DNA of 64,000 nucleotides from Spongilla lacustris (GCA_949361645.1 OX442417.1:4318319-4382318); one strand, 5' to 3'. Counted from the first letter of the stretch, positions 12,900-22,625 are shown. Notes: a model not told the origin generated them from the sequence alone. Program-made: numbers and translations.

Positions 12900-13826
12900 G
12901 GTGAAGGCTGGGCAAAGTGGACACGTTGGGCAAAGAGAAAAACTCAAATTACTTTAAGACGCTTCATCATAAAATTATCCAATTTTGGCCCGCTATAAAA
13001 TAGGTACTGACGGACAGAAATGCAGTACAATTAATTAAATTAGTTAATAAATGTGTAAGTTATTAATTACTTTGTTTTTTTCAATTGTTCCTTACGATAT
13101 TCGTCCGCGATAACCTTTTGTTTTATTCAATCATAACAAATGAGAGAAATGGTTGCATACGCATAATGATGTTGCCTACCATCGCCTGTGATAAGCATAT
13201 CATGACTTAAGTACAACTACTTATGAATCGACAAGTATGTTCGTATAAACTCAAGTGCCACCCTACGGGCAAAGTGGATAGGGCAAAGTGGATAACTTGT
13301 TAATAAAACTTTCAATGCTGCAGTGAGACGGCCAACATCCTATTAAGCTAGCCCTCTTTGTCTGTAATGATTTTTGTGCATGCTCTACGTATATATATAT
13401 ATATTGCCATAGGCGAACAGCTCAAATGATGTGTAACTACGCGATATTCGCTCGCAGCCATAAATAGTGAGCAAAAGCCGAGTATTACTGTCATGACTCG
13501 TGAATCAAAAATTCAAAAGACAATACAACACGGCACGTAAATGAATGGCGCATAACATGGAATAACATTTAAGATGCCTAGATACGTCGAAGTGCCATAT
13601 TAGTCGCTTTTCGCTTTGCCCGGTCAAATCTAAAAGAGGCAAAACTGATCGTGTTGTGAAAATCAATTATAATAAATACGATGTGTTTACAAAAATTATT
13701 AACCATGTTGAATAATAAAGAATAATGATTTGTCTACACACACAAAAAAATTTGTTCACAAATTATTTATAGTTCGAACACTATAATGGCCTAACCTTAG
13801 CTGGTCCGCGTTGCCCTGCCTTCCCC
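12900..13826. mobile_element. TA-flanked transposon nested in hAT copy A
   Basis: Inverted termini of about 22 bases (GGTGAAGGCTGGGCAAAG / its GGGGAAGGCAGGGCAACG counterpart) are bordered by TA at 12898-12899 and 13827-13828. hAT copy B has a single TA at the matching point (in AAATTACATG, about 29190), so the empty site is known. The interior has repeated GGGCAAAGTGG phrases and no coding frame. The GGGGA(A/G)G termini resemble the element at 58152. Confidence 0.8.
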
Positions 13827-14145
13827 TACATAATAAATAAGAAACACCACAGGCTAATTAAAAACGCTTCGTCATCACAAAAAACATAGGGTCCATATGA
13901 TCAAGTTGCCATTGCAGCTTCCTTGCAAAATATCAGGTTATTCCGAAGGAGATTATTGGCCATCGAAGGCCAACCAAAGTACGAAATTAAATGGGTTGGT
14001 TGAACCATGGATGCCAAATGATACTAATATGCAAACAGATACCCTTTGGACACACCTATTTACCTTAGCAATAATCATTACCGTTCAGTAAGAAAGCTTA
14101 TCGGTAAGTTTTTTTATCGATAGGCGTAGAGTAATTTCAGTAAAT

Positions 14146-14934
14146 GGGACAGTGTCCAGCAAAATCGTACTTGTGGGATTATGATTTTATCACTATAAAA
14201 ATTGCACGTTACACTAACCCACACATCTTTGCAATGGTACAACCTTTTCCTTTCATATTTCGTACACATGTTCATACATCATTTCTCTATGTTCGTTTCC
14301 ATTTTGGAGCTCTGATTATTATCTATGCTGCCAGTGCAAAGATGGCTAATCCAACATGTTAGAATTTCTCATCTCGCCATGTACGAATGTTGAAAACGTG
14401 TCAAATTCGGAGCGCACATAGAAGAGTCCTGTAGCTATTGATTCTATCATCTGTTACAGAGATACAGTTGAGCAAACTACGTGCATGTTTCCCCGCTTGA
14501 TTCGCGCCAAAGATATAATCACCGCCTCCCCATTCATTTGCCAAAATCATTGGCGCGAATCAAGCGGGAAAACGTGCACGTAGTTTGTTCAACTGTATCT
14601 CTGCAATGGATAATACAGAATTTAACGAACAGAACAAATCAATAGCTACAGGACTCCTCTATGTACAACCCAAATTTGATGCGTTTTCCACACTCGTACA
14701 TGGAGAAATGTTGAATTCTAACCCGTTGGGTTAGCGGTCTTTGTACTGGCGGCATGGAAAATAATTAGAGCACCAAAATCGATTATCACATAGAGAAATG
14801 ATGTGAGAACAAGTGTAAGAACTTTTAAAGGAAAAGTATGTACCGTTGCAAAGATGTGGTGTTTAGCGTAACATGCAATTTTTCTAGTGATAAAATTATA
14901 AACTCACAAGCCCGATTTTGCTGGACACTGTCCC
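14146..14934. mobile_element. 789-bp fold-back element, copy 1
   Basis: Almost the whole element is an inverted repeat. The ends read GGGACAGTGTCC and GGACACTGTCCC, and the centre reads GCTTGATTCGCGCCAA / TTGGCGCGAATCAAGC. AAAT flanks both sides (14142-14145 and 14935-14938), and hAT copy B has just one AAAT there. The same family occurs at 55935-56749. No protein is encoded. Whether TSD length is 3 or 4 depends on where the terminus is placed. Confidence 0.85.
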
Positions 14935-14999
14935 AAATATGTGTTTACTTACAGATAAGCTCAAAACTTTACCGATAGTTGACCCTATCAAGCAGGTCA

Positions 15000-15549
15000 T
15001 ACTGGTTGATTATTTAGACTACGTACCTGGCAGTATAGGATGTGCAACCGATTTTTAGGTTTTGCAGGTTAATCGATTATTCTATGTCCTCCGCTTTTCC
15101 CTCCTGTACAAATGCTTACTAATGTAACGGGTTAAGGTAAATAGAAACATTGTTGATTTAATCAACACTTAGTCTGGGGACCTGGCTGAAGGTACAATCA
15201 ACGCTGCCCTCCCTCAAAATACGCGGACGCCGGTGCATGCGCAATGGGCATGAAATAGTATTGTAGCGCATGCGCTATGTAGTGTAGCGCATGCGCTATG
15301 ACCTTTGTACTTGTATCTATATAAGCGCGTATGTTGTTGTATTGGATGAACCTTTTGCCACACCTGTAACCGACGCTACAGTATAGTACATATGTATTTG
15401 TGTTACTCAAACGGGTTACGCGCTACGTACACTTTTGCATAGGTGACAGGTGTCCAAATACTTAGGTACACTGACTCTTTTCCAGACGTTCGGCCACGAC
15501 GCTCTAATTGTCGTACATGTCTAGATTGGCAGCTTTATCATATCGCACA
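15000..15549. promoter_or_regulatory. Possible promoter with NRF1-like palindromes
   Basis: TAGCGCATGCGCTA occurs twice (15264-15277, 15285-15298) and a third TGCATGCGCA at 15234-15243, with spacings near two to three helical turns. NRF1 in animals binds (T/C)GCGCA(T/C)GCGC(A/G). No downstream host gene is visible on either strand, so the promoter role is only an inference. Confidence 0.35.
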
Positions 15550-15687
15550 TATAGACCTTATGCACAAAACCTTGAACTCATTAATCATGTGACGAGAGCC
15601 TTACGTTCGCATTCATTGTCCTACCTAAATGTATTGGTGGAATGGCGACCGTAACAAACAACGATTTTCACGCGCAACATCTCGAGT

Positions 15688-16384
15688 TTGTACCAGGATC
15701 CGAGTTTTATGATCAACTATAGACATAGGAGAAAGCAAAGATATCGCCAAAAGCTCCAACTTCTTGGTATCTGTTGCGATCCGTACGCTACGAAGTCAGA
15801 AGAATGGGAATGCAACCCCTATTTGTGGCCCAATGTTGAGTTTCCTGACATATGTGCGTACCTGATCGACTCTCCGAGCCCCCACACTAAAGAATCCTTG
15901 AAGGCCTACAAGAGCACTGATACCTGGCGCCGGGCTTACTTTATTGCTGGTTATGTCACAGATGTAGGGATATTTAAGATAAACTCAGATTCTTGCCTTG
16001 TTCGTGCTAAGGCAGGCGAATTTTTCGTTGTTGCATACATATATATATATTGATGATCTTACTGCATTGTTTTAGGTTAAGCAACGAAGTGCCCCTCCTT
16101 TGTGCCCATGGGTTGGTGTGAGGTACAGTGGTACAATCATATGTGCACATTGCAACCGCAATCAAGGATGCAGACACACTGAATTACCAAAAAAATGTTT
16201 TAAATTAAACCCATTGGCATCGTTGCATGCATGCACACAAATATTCTCTAGAAGGCCAATGAATCAGAAAACATTAGTTGTTCTGACATTCGATACATCC
16301 ACTTTTGAAAAAACCCTTGACACAGTTGAGTGTGAAACTGAGAACCTATATGTTAGATCCTGTTCTTTGAGATTTATTCATTAA
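15688..16384 (+). pseudogene. Broken SWIM-finger/YqaJ-type accessory gene
   Basis: A first exon encodes EWECNPYLWPNVEFPDICAY and then SPSPHTKESLKAYKS, followed by YFIAGYVTDVG. This pattern resembles predicted multicopy invertebrate proteins that carry a SWIM finger before a YqaJ-like nuclease domain. A second segment (from about 16075) continues as VKQRSAPPLCPWVGV and then CAHCNRNQGCRH, the SWIM position. One finger cysteine appears replaced by Arg (CxC read as CNR). The junction would need a GC..AG intron (AAG|GCAGGC ... TTTTAG). An upstream ATG at 15642 opens a frame that stops at TAG, so the 5' end is also disrupted. The nuclease domain is absent. The family is recalled by pattern, not searched. 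Confidence 0.55.
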
Positions 16385-17279
16385 CACCAATAATATTTCC
16401 TGGAAATGACTCAATTTACCCTTCAAAGGCAGTCCATTTGTTACAAACTGAATAATAAGAATCAAGGTACCATATTTAGGAACCCCAGTGTAAAACTGCA
16501 CTTTTACTTCATTGCATTTGCTGTTGATTTCAGAAGCTTGCCATTTTCTTGCATGAGTTGTGTACAGCCATGGCATTCATAAGCATGCTCTGTCTGGACT
16601 TGAGCCTGGACCTTCTCTGTAAATTTAAAATCTACTTGAACCGCACAGTCATTAACCTCTCTCTCTCTCTCTCTCTCTCTTGCTCTTTTTGAACTGAGGT
16701 GTCAAATGTAGGAGATTCTACTTGAACCGCAACATCATTTAGTAAAATGTTCACTTGCACTGCAACATCCTTTACCAATGGTTCCAGGTGATCTGCAATG
16801 CTTTCTACCAAAGACTCTGCTTGATATTGATTTGCAATGACATCTTCTTGGGAAACTGTTATGGTATACAATCTACAAACACATTTTGAAAGCTATACTG
16901 ACACACAACTCACCTGGAGGTGTCTCCACTGTCCTAGCCACTGTTTCTAGGCGTTTTCGTTTTGTTGCTGTGGTTTGAAAATATCTATCCAATTTCCTCT
17001 TCAGCTTTTTCCTACTTCCAACATCCACATGGGCGAATATGCTCGGAACGAAGTCCCGGCCGGATGCAAAGGATCGTGACTTATTCGTCCTAGTAACATA
17101 TTGAAACATAAAATCCGCATAAAATCTCGTACCTGGATTCCTATGACTACGATCGGACGGGAACCGATAGAACTTCGTCGAAGAACCAGGAATCTTTCGA
17201 TTCGTACAACCCGGATCCGAGCGCAGCAACTCATCACCATTATCTTTGCTGATTCCTCCAATACATGTACATTCGCCAA
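16346..17279 (-). pseudogene. Broken THAP-domain DDE transposase gene
   Basis: Read on the - strand, a THAP-like start gives GCTNRK..FYRFPSD at about 17215-17160 and the typical THAP end DFVPSIFAHV near 17050-17020, followed by a basic KKLKRKLDRYF. The preceding MVMSCC (ATG at 17240) is in another frame, so there is a frameshift inside the zinc-binding N-terminus. The next segment (16872-16632) has repeated DVAVQV phrases and an ER run from a (CT)n tract. The last segment (about 16530-16400) reads EVKVQFYTGVPKYGTL and KLSHFQEILLVLM, the region before the DDE_Tnp_4 catalytic core in THAP-fused Harbinger-type transposases. The catalytic core is missing. This is a pseudogene. Confidence 0.65.
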
Positions 17280-17523
17280 TGGAACGCCACGTGATGTGAA
17301 TGCAATTCATATAATCACTGTACGTGACCTTAATGAAATTCATGATTTTGTGCATAAGGTCTATACGTCCTCCATGAGGTTTCTAGCTGGTTGTGTGTAA
17401 TATTTGTACTGTTGACTATGTCTAGTCTCTCTGTCCTTCTCTGTCTGTCATTGTGCATGCTCTATAGATGACGTCATAGTTGCCAGTCAGTCTGTCCATC
17501 TGTGAATTCCTATATAAGTGTAT

Positions 17524-17937
17524 CAACATGCCAAGTATCGCAAGTTCCAGAATGGGGATTTGGTGTATGCACGTAATTTTCATGGTACTCCCACGTGGGT
17601 CCCAGGAGTGGTCACCGCTATGTCTGGTCCTGTGTCCATGGTGATACAGCTGGAGGATGGTCAAGCTGTGCGTCGTCATACAGACCATGTAAAGGCTCGG
17701 TCACCCACACCTGAGCCGCAAGTCCCTAAGAAGACTACAGCAGCACAGCAGGATGAAGTAGTTGACCTTCCAGACATTCAGGAGGAGGCTGCAACAAGAG
17801 ATGAGGAAAGACCACCCATGGTTGACATCTCAGTACCTCTAGCTGATGCTGTAATCCAGGCAGTTCCTGAACCCATTCCAAATCCAGTTCCACTCCGTCG
17901 GTCTACCAGGGACCGACGCCCACCTGATCGTTTGTAG
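17524..17937 (+). pseudogene. Ty3/gypsy integrase C-terminal fragment
   Basis: The open frame starts at the deletion point and runs to TAG. It carries the GPF/Y-like module of gypsy integrases (GDLVYARNF, W.PGVV, GPVS, VRRHTDHVKAR at residues ~15-60), then an acidic Pro-rich linker, and ends in the typical PLRRSTRDRRPPDRL tail. The reading frame is intact, but the catalytic integrase, RNase H, RT, protease and gag are absent, so it can do nothing alone. Confidence 0.85.
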
Positions 17938-17964
17938 CAGCAGCCTTTGCAAGGAGGGAGGAAA

Positions 17965-18200
17965 TGTAATATTTGTACTGTTGACTATGTCTAGTCTCTC
18001 TGTCCTTCTCTGTCTGACATTGTGCATGCTCTATAGATGACGTCATAGTTGCCAGTCAGTCTGTCCATCTGTGAATTCCTATATAAGTGTATTGCTTGTG
18101 TGAGTACAGAGCTCTTGAATATAGCCTACTGCCCGTGATTGGGCTGCACCATCCAGTCTACTGACAATACGCGTGTAACGTGTACATTGGTGACACTACA
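17965..18200 (+). repeat. 3' LTR of the gypsy element
   Basis: It runs TGTAATATTTG..CACTACA and includes a TATATAAGTG box about 120 bases in, a likely core promoter. It differs from the partial left LTR at about one position in 128 (TGTCATTG versus TGACATTG), which suggests a young insertion. Confidence 0.85.
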
Positions 18201-18205
18201 TTGTG

Positions 18206-18828
18206 CTCAATGACAGTACTTACCAAATTATTGAGGGTATGGATTATTAACTGTCAAAGGCGGTGGATGGGTATTATAAATGCTTCAGGCATTTTGTACC
18301 TGAGAGGAACATTTTAACTTTTTCTGCGCATGCGGGGTGGACTAGCTTTAGAAAACTAGTTATTCTCGTTTTTATCTCAATAAGCTAAAAATCTTATTTG
18401 TCCCTGCCCGTAATTGGTAGTAGCGAGCTAACAACCAATTAAAAACGTGTTTTGAAAAAAAAATGCTTGAAACACTAATAATCAATTCCCACCAACCGCA
18501 TTCCTGGCGTAACATTCCGTCACAGTCCCTGTGGATACTATCTTATAGGGCACGTGTACATGTATAACTGTTGTTTTAATGATTGATAGTTGATATAAGC
18601 AGCTAATAAGCAATACAACTGGTTATGTCTCGAGAAACTTTAATTTACCGTGCCAATATCAAAAATCGGGAAAACCTGGAAAAATCTAATCGTTGGCAAA
18701 TTAATGGCGCATTAATCGCCAAAATCGATTTAATGTTTCTAATAACCGATTTGCAAGTTGAAAAATCGACTGGACTTTTTTTTCATAGTCGAAACAATCG
18801 ATTTTGATTTATGAAAAAGGCTCTACCG
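18206..18828. other. Non-coding stretch
   Basis: AT-rich. AAAATCG-type phrases recur around 18650-18805. No gene or element could be supported. Confidence 0.4.
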
Positions 18829-19449
18829 CCGGGATTGGAAACGGCGTCACGTGCACCTCATTAGCATGTTCACTCTGTGTTGCAGCGTCGGCTTCTATGT
18901 TTCGAAGTTTCTTATGACATATCGTAGTTCGCCTTTGCTTTCAACATGGTAAAGCCAGTTCCCTCAGGATTTTTAGTCTCTATACCTCATCCAAAACAAA
19001 CCGTGGGCTTACTTTCAAACCTGGGTGTTCTAAATGCCAACAGAGCTAGCTATCTCTAGTCTGGGTACTCGACTACATGCAACTCACAAATACTGGGCAA
19101 CAACATCACTCACATATATCTGAAACTACCCATTTCCTTCAAGCACGTTACCAAGAAGCTAATTCAAGACAAAGGCTCTGTTTAAAAGCTTTCGTCGGGG
19201 TCCTAGTCCCAGAACCCCCAAATATGTTAGTTGCTGGTTTGAAAAAATCAATTTGAGCGGTTAAGGACTTTGTGAAAGGCTTTAAATACCCTATTGCATC
19301 TTATACTATACTTCTTGACGACATACAGCGATCAAAGTCGAACAGCTTCCCGAACGAATATGTAAATTAGTTGCAACACGGATGTCTCTCCAAAAATGCG
19401 CGTAAGTCTATATGCATGTATGGCGCACGTACGCCATTTCCAATCCCGG
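18829..19449. mobile_element. Candidate non-autonomous transposon
   Basis: Ends are inverted repeats: CCGGGATTGGAAACGGCG at the left and CGCCATTTCCAATCCCGG at the right, followed inward by CACGTGC/GCACGT-like sequence. The interior has no coding frame. Similar terminal phrases occur at 34424 (GGGATTGGAAACGGG) and 38510 (GCGCACGTGACCCG), suggesting a family. No clear target duplication was found. Confidence 0.5.
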
Positions 19450-19954
19450 GCACGTAGTCTATAATAATTTACGAGCAGGTACAATTCATTATCGGTGGGA
19501 AATCTCGGTTGCCTAGCAACATGACGTTACACACGAGTTTTAATTTACTGTTGCAGCTGCAGACTCGAACGTTTGAAAGATACAACAGGCTGTTACAGGC
19601 TGAGGGGGTTCGATAAAAAGATGACCAAGCCAAAGAAAACGGCTTAATATAATTAAATCGAGGCATGTACGAAGAGGGAGGCATCCTCAGATTATCCGAT
19701 ACTAATAAGACGAATCTAAGCGTGCCATACATTGCAGCGAATATTACACTAAGCCATATCAGTAATTGAACAGAAATAAATTATGTGCACAAAGTGATTG
19801 GAGGTATATAAGATGGAGGTGCAAAAAAGCAAGGTAACAAGGTACAGTTATACAACTAAACAATCCTACATTTGCAAATAGACTTCTTCATTTGCAAATT
19901 CAGGACTGTGAGTTGTAAGATATCACCAATCATGATTTACTTTTATAGTTAGCA

Positions 19955-21030
19955 GATATAATAGGCAATGTAACATATATAAGTGTAGGGCAGTCCTGTT
20001 TAAAGTGCAGCATCTGCCCTTGACCGCCTAGCAGTGTTGCCGCGATATATCGCGAAAAGCGATATATCGCAAAAAGCGATATATCGCGATTAAATGTTTA
20101 TATCGCGAAAGGCGATATATCGCGATTAATCTTTAGTCATATCGCGAAATAAACGTGTACGGACGTAAGCAAAGATATACAGAAATAAAATTTAGAAACG
20201 TGCAGATAATAAGCATACAGATATAGGTATATCAATGAAAACAATTTACTATTACATTTATACCAGTTCGATTTGAATTTTGCCTTAGAAATATACATTT
20301 GCCAATGCAGCCTTTCATGCAAGATGCCACGCCCCCACGGGCGCAACCTTTTCTTCTTAAGGAAAATACCTAAGCAAAAATGCACAAATACTTGCTTGCT
20401 GGTTTAGCATTTGGTAGGGACGTATATGACTCATGATTCCTCCACCACAAAAAATGGATCATATTTTATGAAATTGATTTCTGCTGACAGGCTGCTTGGG
20501 AACATTGCGCAAGCTATTGATTTTTTTGTGCCATCCAAAGCCTCCCATACGGCAGTTTTGAAGGCTTTGTGATCAACGCTCATGAAATCGTCTGTGGTAG
20601 CAAGTACATTTAGCGTAAGTACACGTATACCTGTACCGTGGTAACCATAACTATTCACCCCAACGTTTAATAACCAAGCGATAATTGATCATGAATAATT
20701 TAATATATCGCGATATTTATATCGCGATTAAATGTTCATATCGCGATACATCGCGATATAGACGATTAAGGATGAAGGTTATTTCGCGGCAACACTGCCC
20801 CCTAGCTTCGCAAACCTGTTTTTAAAAGATTTCGAGATCGCTGATATTATACATGCATATCCAGTGTGAAAAGCTTCAGCTTGTATGAGGATGGGCGTGG
20901 CATTATATAGCTAATTCACCTCAGTTGTGTTTTTTATACGTTACTCGCCAAATTCCGATGACAATTTGCACCTCCTGCCCCGCCCTTCATCAATATTCAT
21001 ATTGGACACCCCCTCTCCGAATTCCCTGCC
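19955..21030. repeat. Second copy of the 1-480 repeat, split by hAT
   Basis: 19955-20023 and 20806-21030 align in order with 1-480 (GTGTAGGGCAG..CCTGTTT, GATTTCGAGATCGCT, CATATTGGACACCCCC). The 766-bp hAT-like element sits exactly between the matching halves. Confidence 0.75.
20032..20797. mobile_element. hAT-like element with CAGTGTTGCC termini
   Basis: The ends are CAGTGTTGCCGCG and CGCGGCAACACTG. The flanking 8-mers CCGCCTAG (20024-20031) and CCCCCTAG (20798-20805) form a target duplication with one mismatch. Subterminal blocks are built from the palindrome GCGATATATCGC, repeated at least three times at the left and again at the right. A 75-codon frame on - (20431-20658) has no recognised domain. 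Non-autonomous. Confidence 0.85.
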
Positions 21031-21034
21031 CTAC

Positions 21035-21125
21035 TGGTTAGAAATCAACATTTCTCCGCGTACGAGTGTTGAAACGAATGTACATAGAGGAATCCTGTAT
21101 AAGTATAGACCTTCTGCAACTCGCG
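21035..21125. repeat. Fragment of the GGGACAGTGTCC fold-back family
   Basis: GTTAGAAATC..TTTCTCC..GTACGAGTGTTGAAA and ACATAGAGGAATCCTGTA align with 14360-14440 of the fold-back element. No termini remain. Confidence 0.55.
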
Positions 21126-21339
21126 TCCTACGTCGTCTATTATTACGTTCGGAATAAACTTTAAATCATTATGCAGCGGACGAGAGCGAACGTCTGCGAA
21201 GGTCGTCGGAAGACTACATCACACGTGATATATATTAATAGCCGTAATTACGTATTACAGTATCTATTGATCTGTTCAGATCATTTATTATATGTTAACG
21301 CTCTGTAATCAGTGTAATGTTGTCTGCCATTGATGTCGC

Positions 21340-21397
21340 TGAACGGCGACATCAGGCCCGTAGGCTGGGGGGGGGGGGGTGTCAGTGGGTTCGGTCG

Positions 21398-21431
<34 letters not shown>

Positions 21432-21440
21432 CTCGTCAGA
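21340..21440. repeat. Poly-G / poly-C repeat
   Basis: A G-run (21367-21379) is followed 20 bases later by a C-run of about 31 (21400-21430). The two could pair as a hairpin. It belongs to the G-homopolymer repeats of this window. Confidence 0.7.
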
Positions 21441-21680
21441 ACTAGTTCCGCTTGCCATCAAAATAATTTATTCATTGCTTCTATATACAAGTATAGCTAT
21501 AGCCCGCGAGCATGAGATGACACTAAGCTTAGCAACCGCGGGACATCCATTCCGGCTAAATGGGACGCCCACTGCCCGCCCACAACAAACAGCAGCAGTG
21601 GAACCGGGGGAGGGTCCGTGAATTATAGCGTACACGGCCCGGGTTCCCATGCAACTCAAAATGAATATGGGTAGAAGTTA

Positions 21681-22105
21681 TTAGACCTTTTACCGCTGAC
21701 GTCACAAATTAATTCACTATGTTTGACAAAGCATAAGTCCTTATAGAAACGCCACAAAGAAACACAGCAAGTACAGAATGAATGGTAAATGTCTGCCAAA
21801 CTATATTCCAAAATGAAGTATCTTCGCCAGTTATGATACAAACGTTACAGCGCTCACAAGTGACCGGAAGTTGACCCCCCAAAAATTGACTAAGCGTATC
21901 TCATTAGCAACTTCCGCCATGTTTCGATGCATAGAAATCCCTTACAACAGTTCCACCGTAAATACAACAAAAATGAAACGTGTGATAATTTACTTCTTAA
22001 CGAAACTTTAAAAGGAAAAGCATGTAGGAGCTATTATGGTGATGTTATATCATTTGAAAAGTTGACCCCCCTAATTCATTTGTGACGTCAGCGGTAAAAG
22101 GACCA
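21681..22105. mobile_element. MITE with TA target and CRE-like termini
   Basis: Ends read CTTTTACCGCTGACGTCACA and its inverse at 22080-22102. TA lies at 21679-21680 and 22106-22107. The inverted repeat is about 28 bases. TGACGTCA in each terminus matches the CRE/ATF site. The interior does not code. Confidence 0.7.
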
Positions 22106-22319
22106 TAACTTTTACCATGCATAGTCATTTCAGTTGCATACGACAAATCGCCCGGAAGTTGCCCCGTGTATGCCAGACTTTATAGACTCGCAACTCGCAA
22201 GCTTGACCTACATATGCATCTACTTCACAAACTGGGCTATCTATATTTTTAGCAAGTTTCTATGCAATTATGCTATGTTTTGTGGCTTAAAAATTGCAAA
22301 AGACCCCGATGGGGAGCTT

Positions 22320-22450
22320 ACAGCGCTCCCCCATACCCCCTAGCTCGGCGGGAGGGGGCTGCGCCCCCTCCTGCTCCCCCCCCCCCCCCCCCGCTCTTAA
22401 TTAGTTCCACCTTATTGCTTTCCCGAACCCCCCCCCCCCCCTTCCCCCCC
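22320..22450. repeat. C-rich repeat fragment
   Basis: Two C-runs with CCCCTAGCTCGGCGGGAGGGGGCTGCGCCCCC-like context (written here as a description of the local hairpin) resemble the 3.4 and 57.3 kb GC-rich repeats. Confidence 0.45.
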
Positions 22451-22544
22451 TCGTCTCCCGTCCAGCCTACGGGCCCGGACATCCACCAGGAGACACTATT
22501 TTATTTGTCGACACCCGCTAAATAGTCTTTATTGACTTGGTCAG

Positions 22545-22625
22545 AGATATATACAGTTGAACAAACTACTTGCATGTTTTCCCATGTACTCGAATCGAGC
22601 GGGAAAACGTAAAAGAACAAGTCAA
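22545..22625. repeat. Core fragment of the fold-back family
   Basis: ATACAGTTGAACAAACTA and TTTTCCC..CGAATCGAGCGGGAAAA match the centre of the elements at 14146 and 55935. The two inverted centre arms have collapsed to a few tens of bases. Confidence 0.55.

Larger units (their letters stand above)
12531..14987. mobile_element. hAT-type element copy A with nested insertions
   Basis: Termini are TAGGGTCAACTATCG and its inverse, flanked by a perfect 8-base target duplication TCAAGCAG (12523-12530 and 14988-14995), which is the hAT signature. Subterminal GGTTATCCGATACCG/CGGTAA motifs occur near both ends. A second copy lies at 28796-29657. Relative to that copy, this one has gained two insertions (12900-13826 and 14146-14934). 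A short chromodomain-like phrase encoded at about 13960-14000 is cut short. No transposase is visible, so it is non-autonomous. Confidence 0.85.
15550..17365. mobile_element. Decayed ISL2EU-like DNA transposon
   Basis: Terminal inverted repeats match over about 34 bases with few mismatches. The left end starts TATAGACCTTATGCACAAAA at 15550, and the right end is its inverse ending at 17365. The ends fall in TATA, so a 2-base target duplication (TA or AT) cannot be placed exactly. Two convergent broken genes fill it: a SWIM-type gene on + and a THAP plus DDE transposase gene on -. ISL2EU elements, relatives of PIF/Harbinger, are known to encode a DDE transposase together with a YqaJ-type nuclease gene. 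The middle, which would hold the nuclease core and most of the DDE catalytic region, is missing. Confidence 0.75.
17396..18200 (+). mobile_element. Internally deleted Ty3/gypsy LTR retrotransposon
   Basis: A 5-base target duplication TTGTG (17391-17395, 18201-18205) brackets the insertion. The 3' LTR is 17965-18200 (236 bp, TG...CA) and is preceded by the purine tract AAGGAGGGAGGAAA. The left end has only the first 128 bases of the LTR (17396-17523), nearly identical to the right LTR, and then jumps straight into the end of pol. One deletion therefore removed the rest of the 5' LTR, gag and most of pol. It lies just 30 bases outside the ISL2EU-like right terminus. Confidence 0.9.

Noticed and set aside
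16632..16700. Glu-Arg repeat as a protein feature
   Set aside because: It is a (CT)n microsatellite inside a dead transposase gene.
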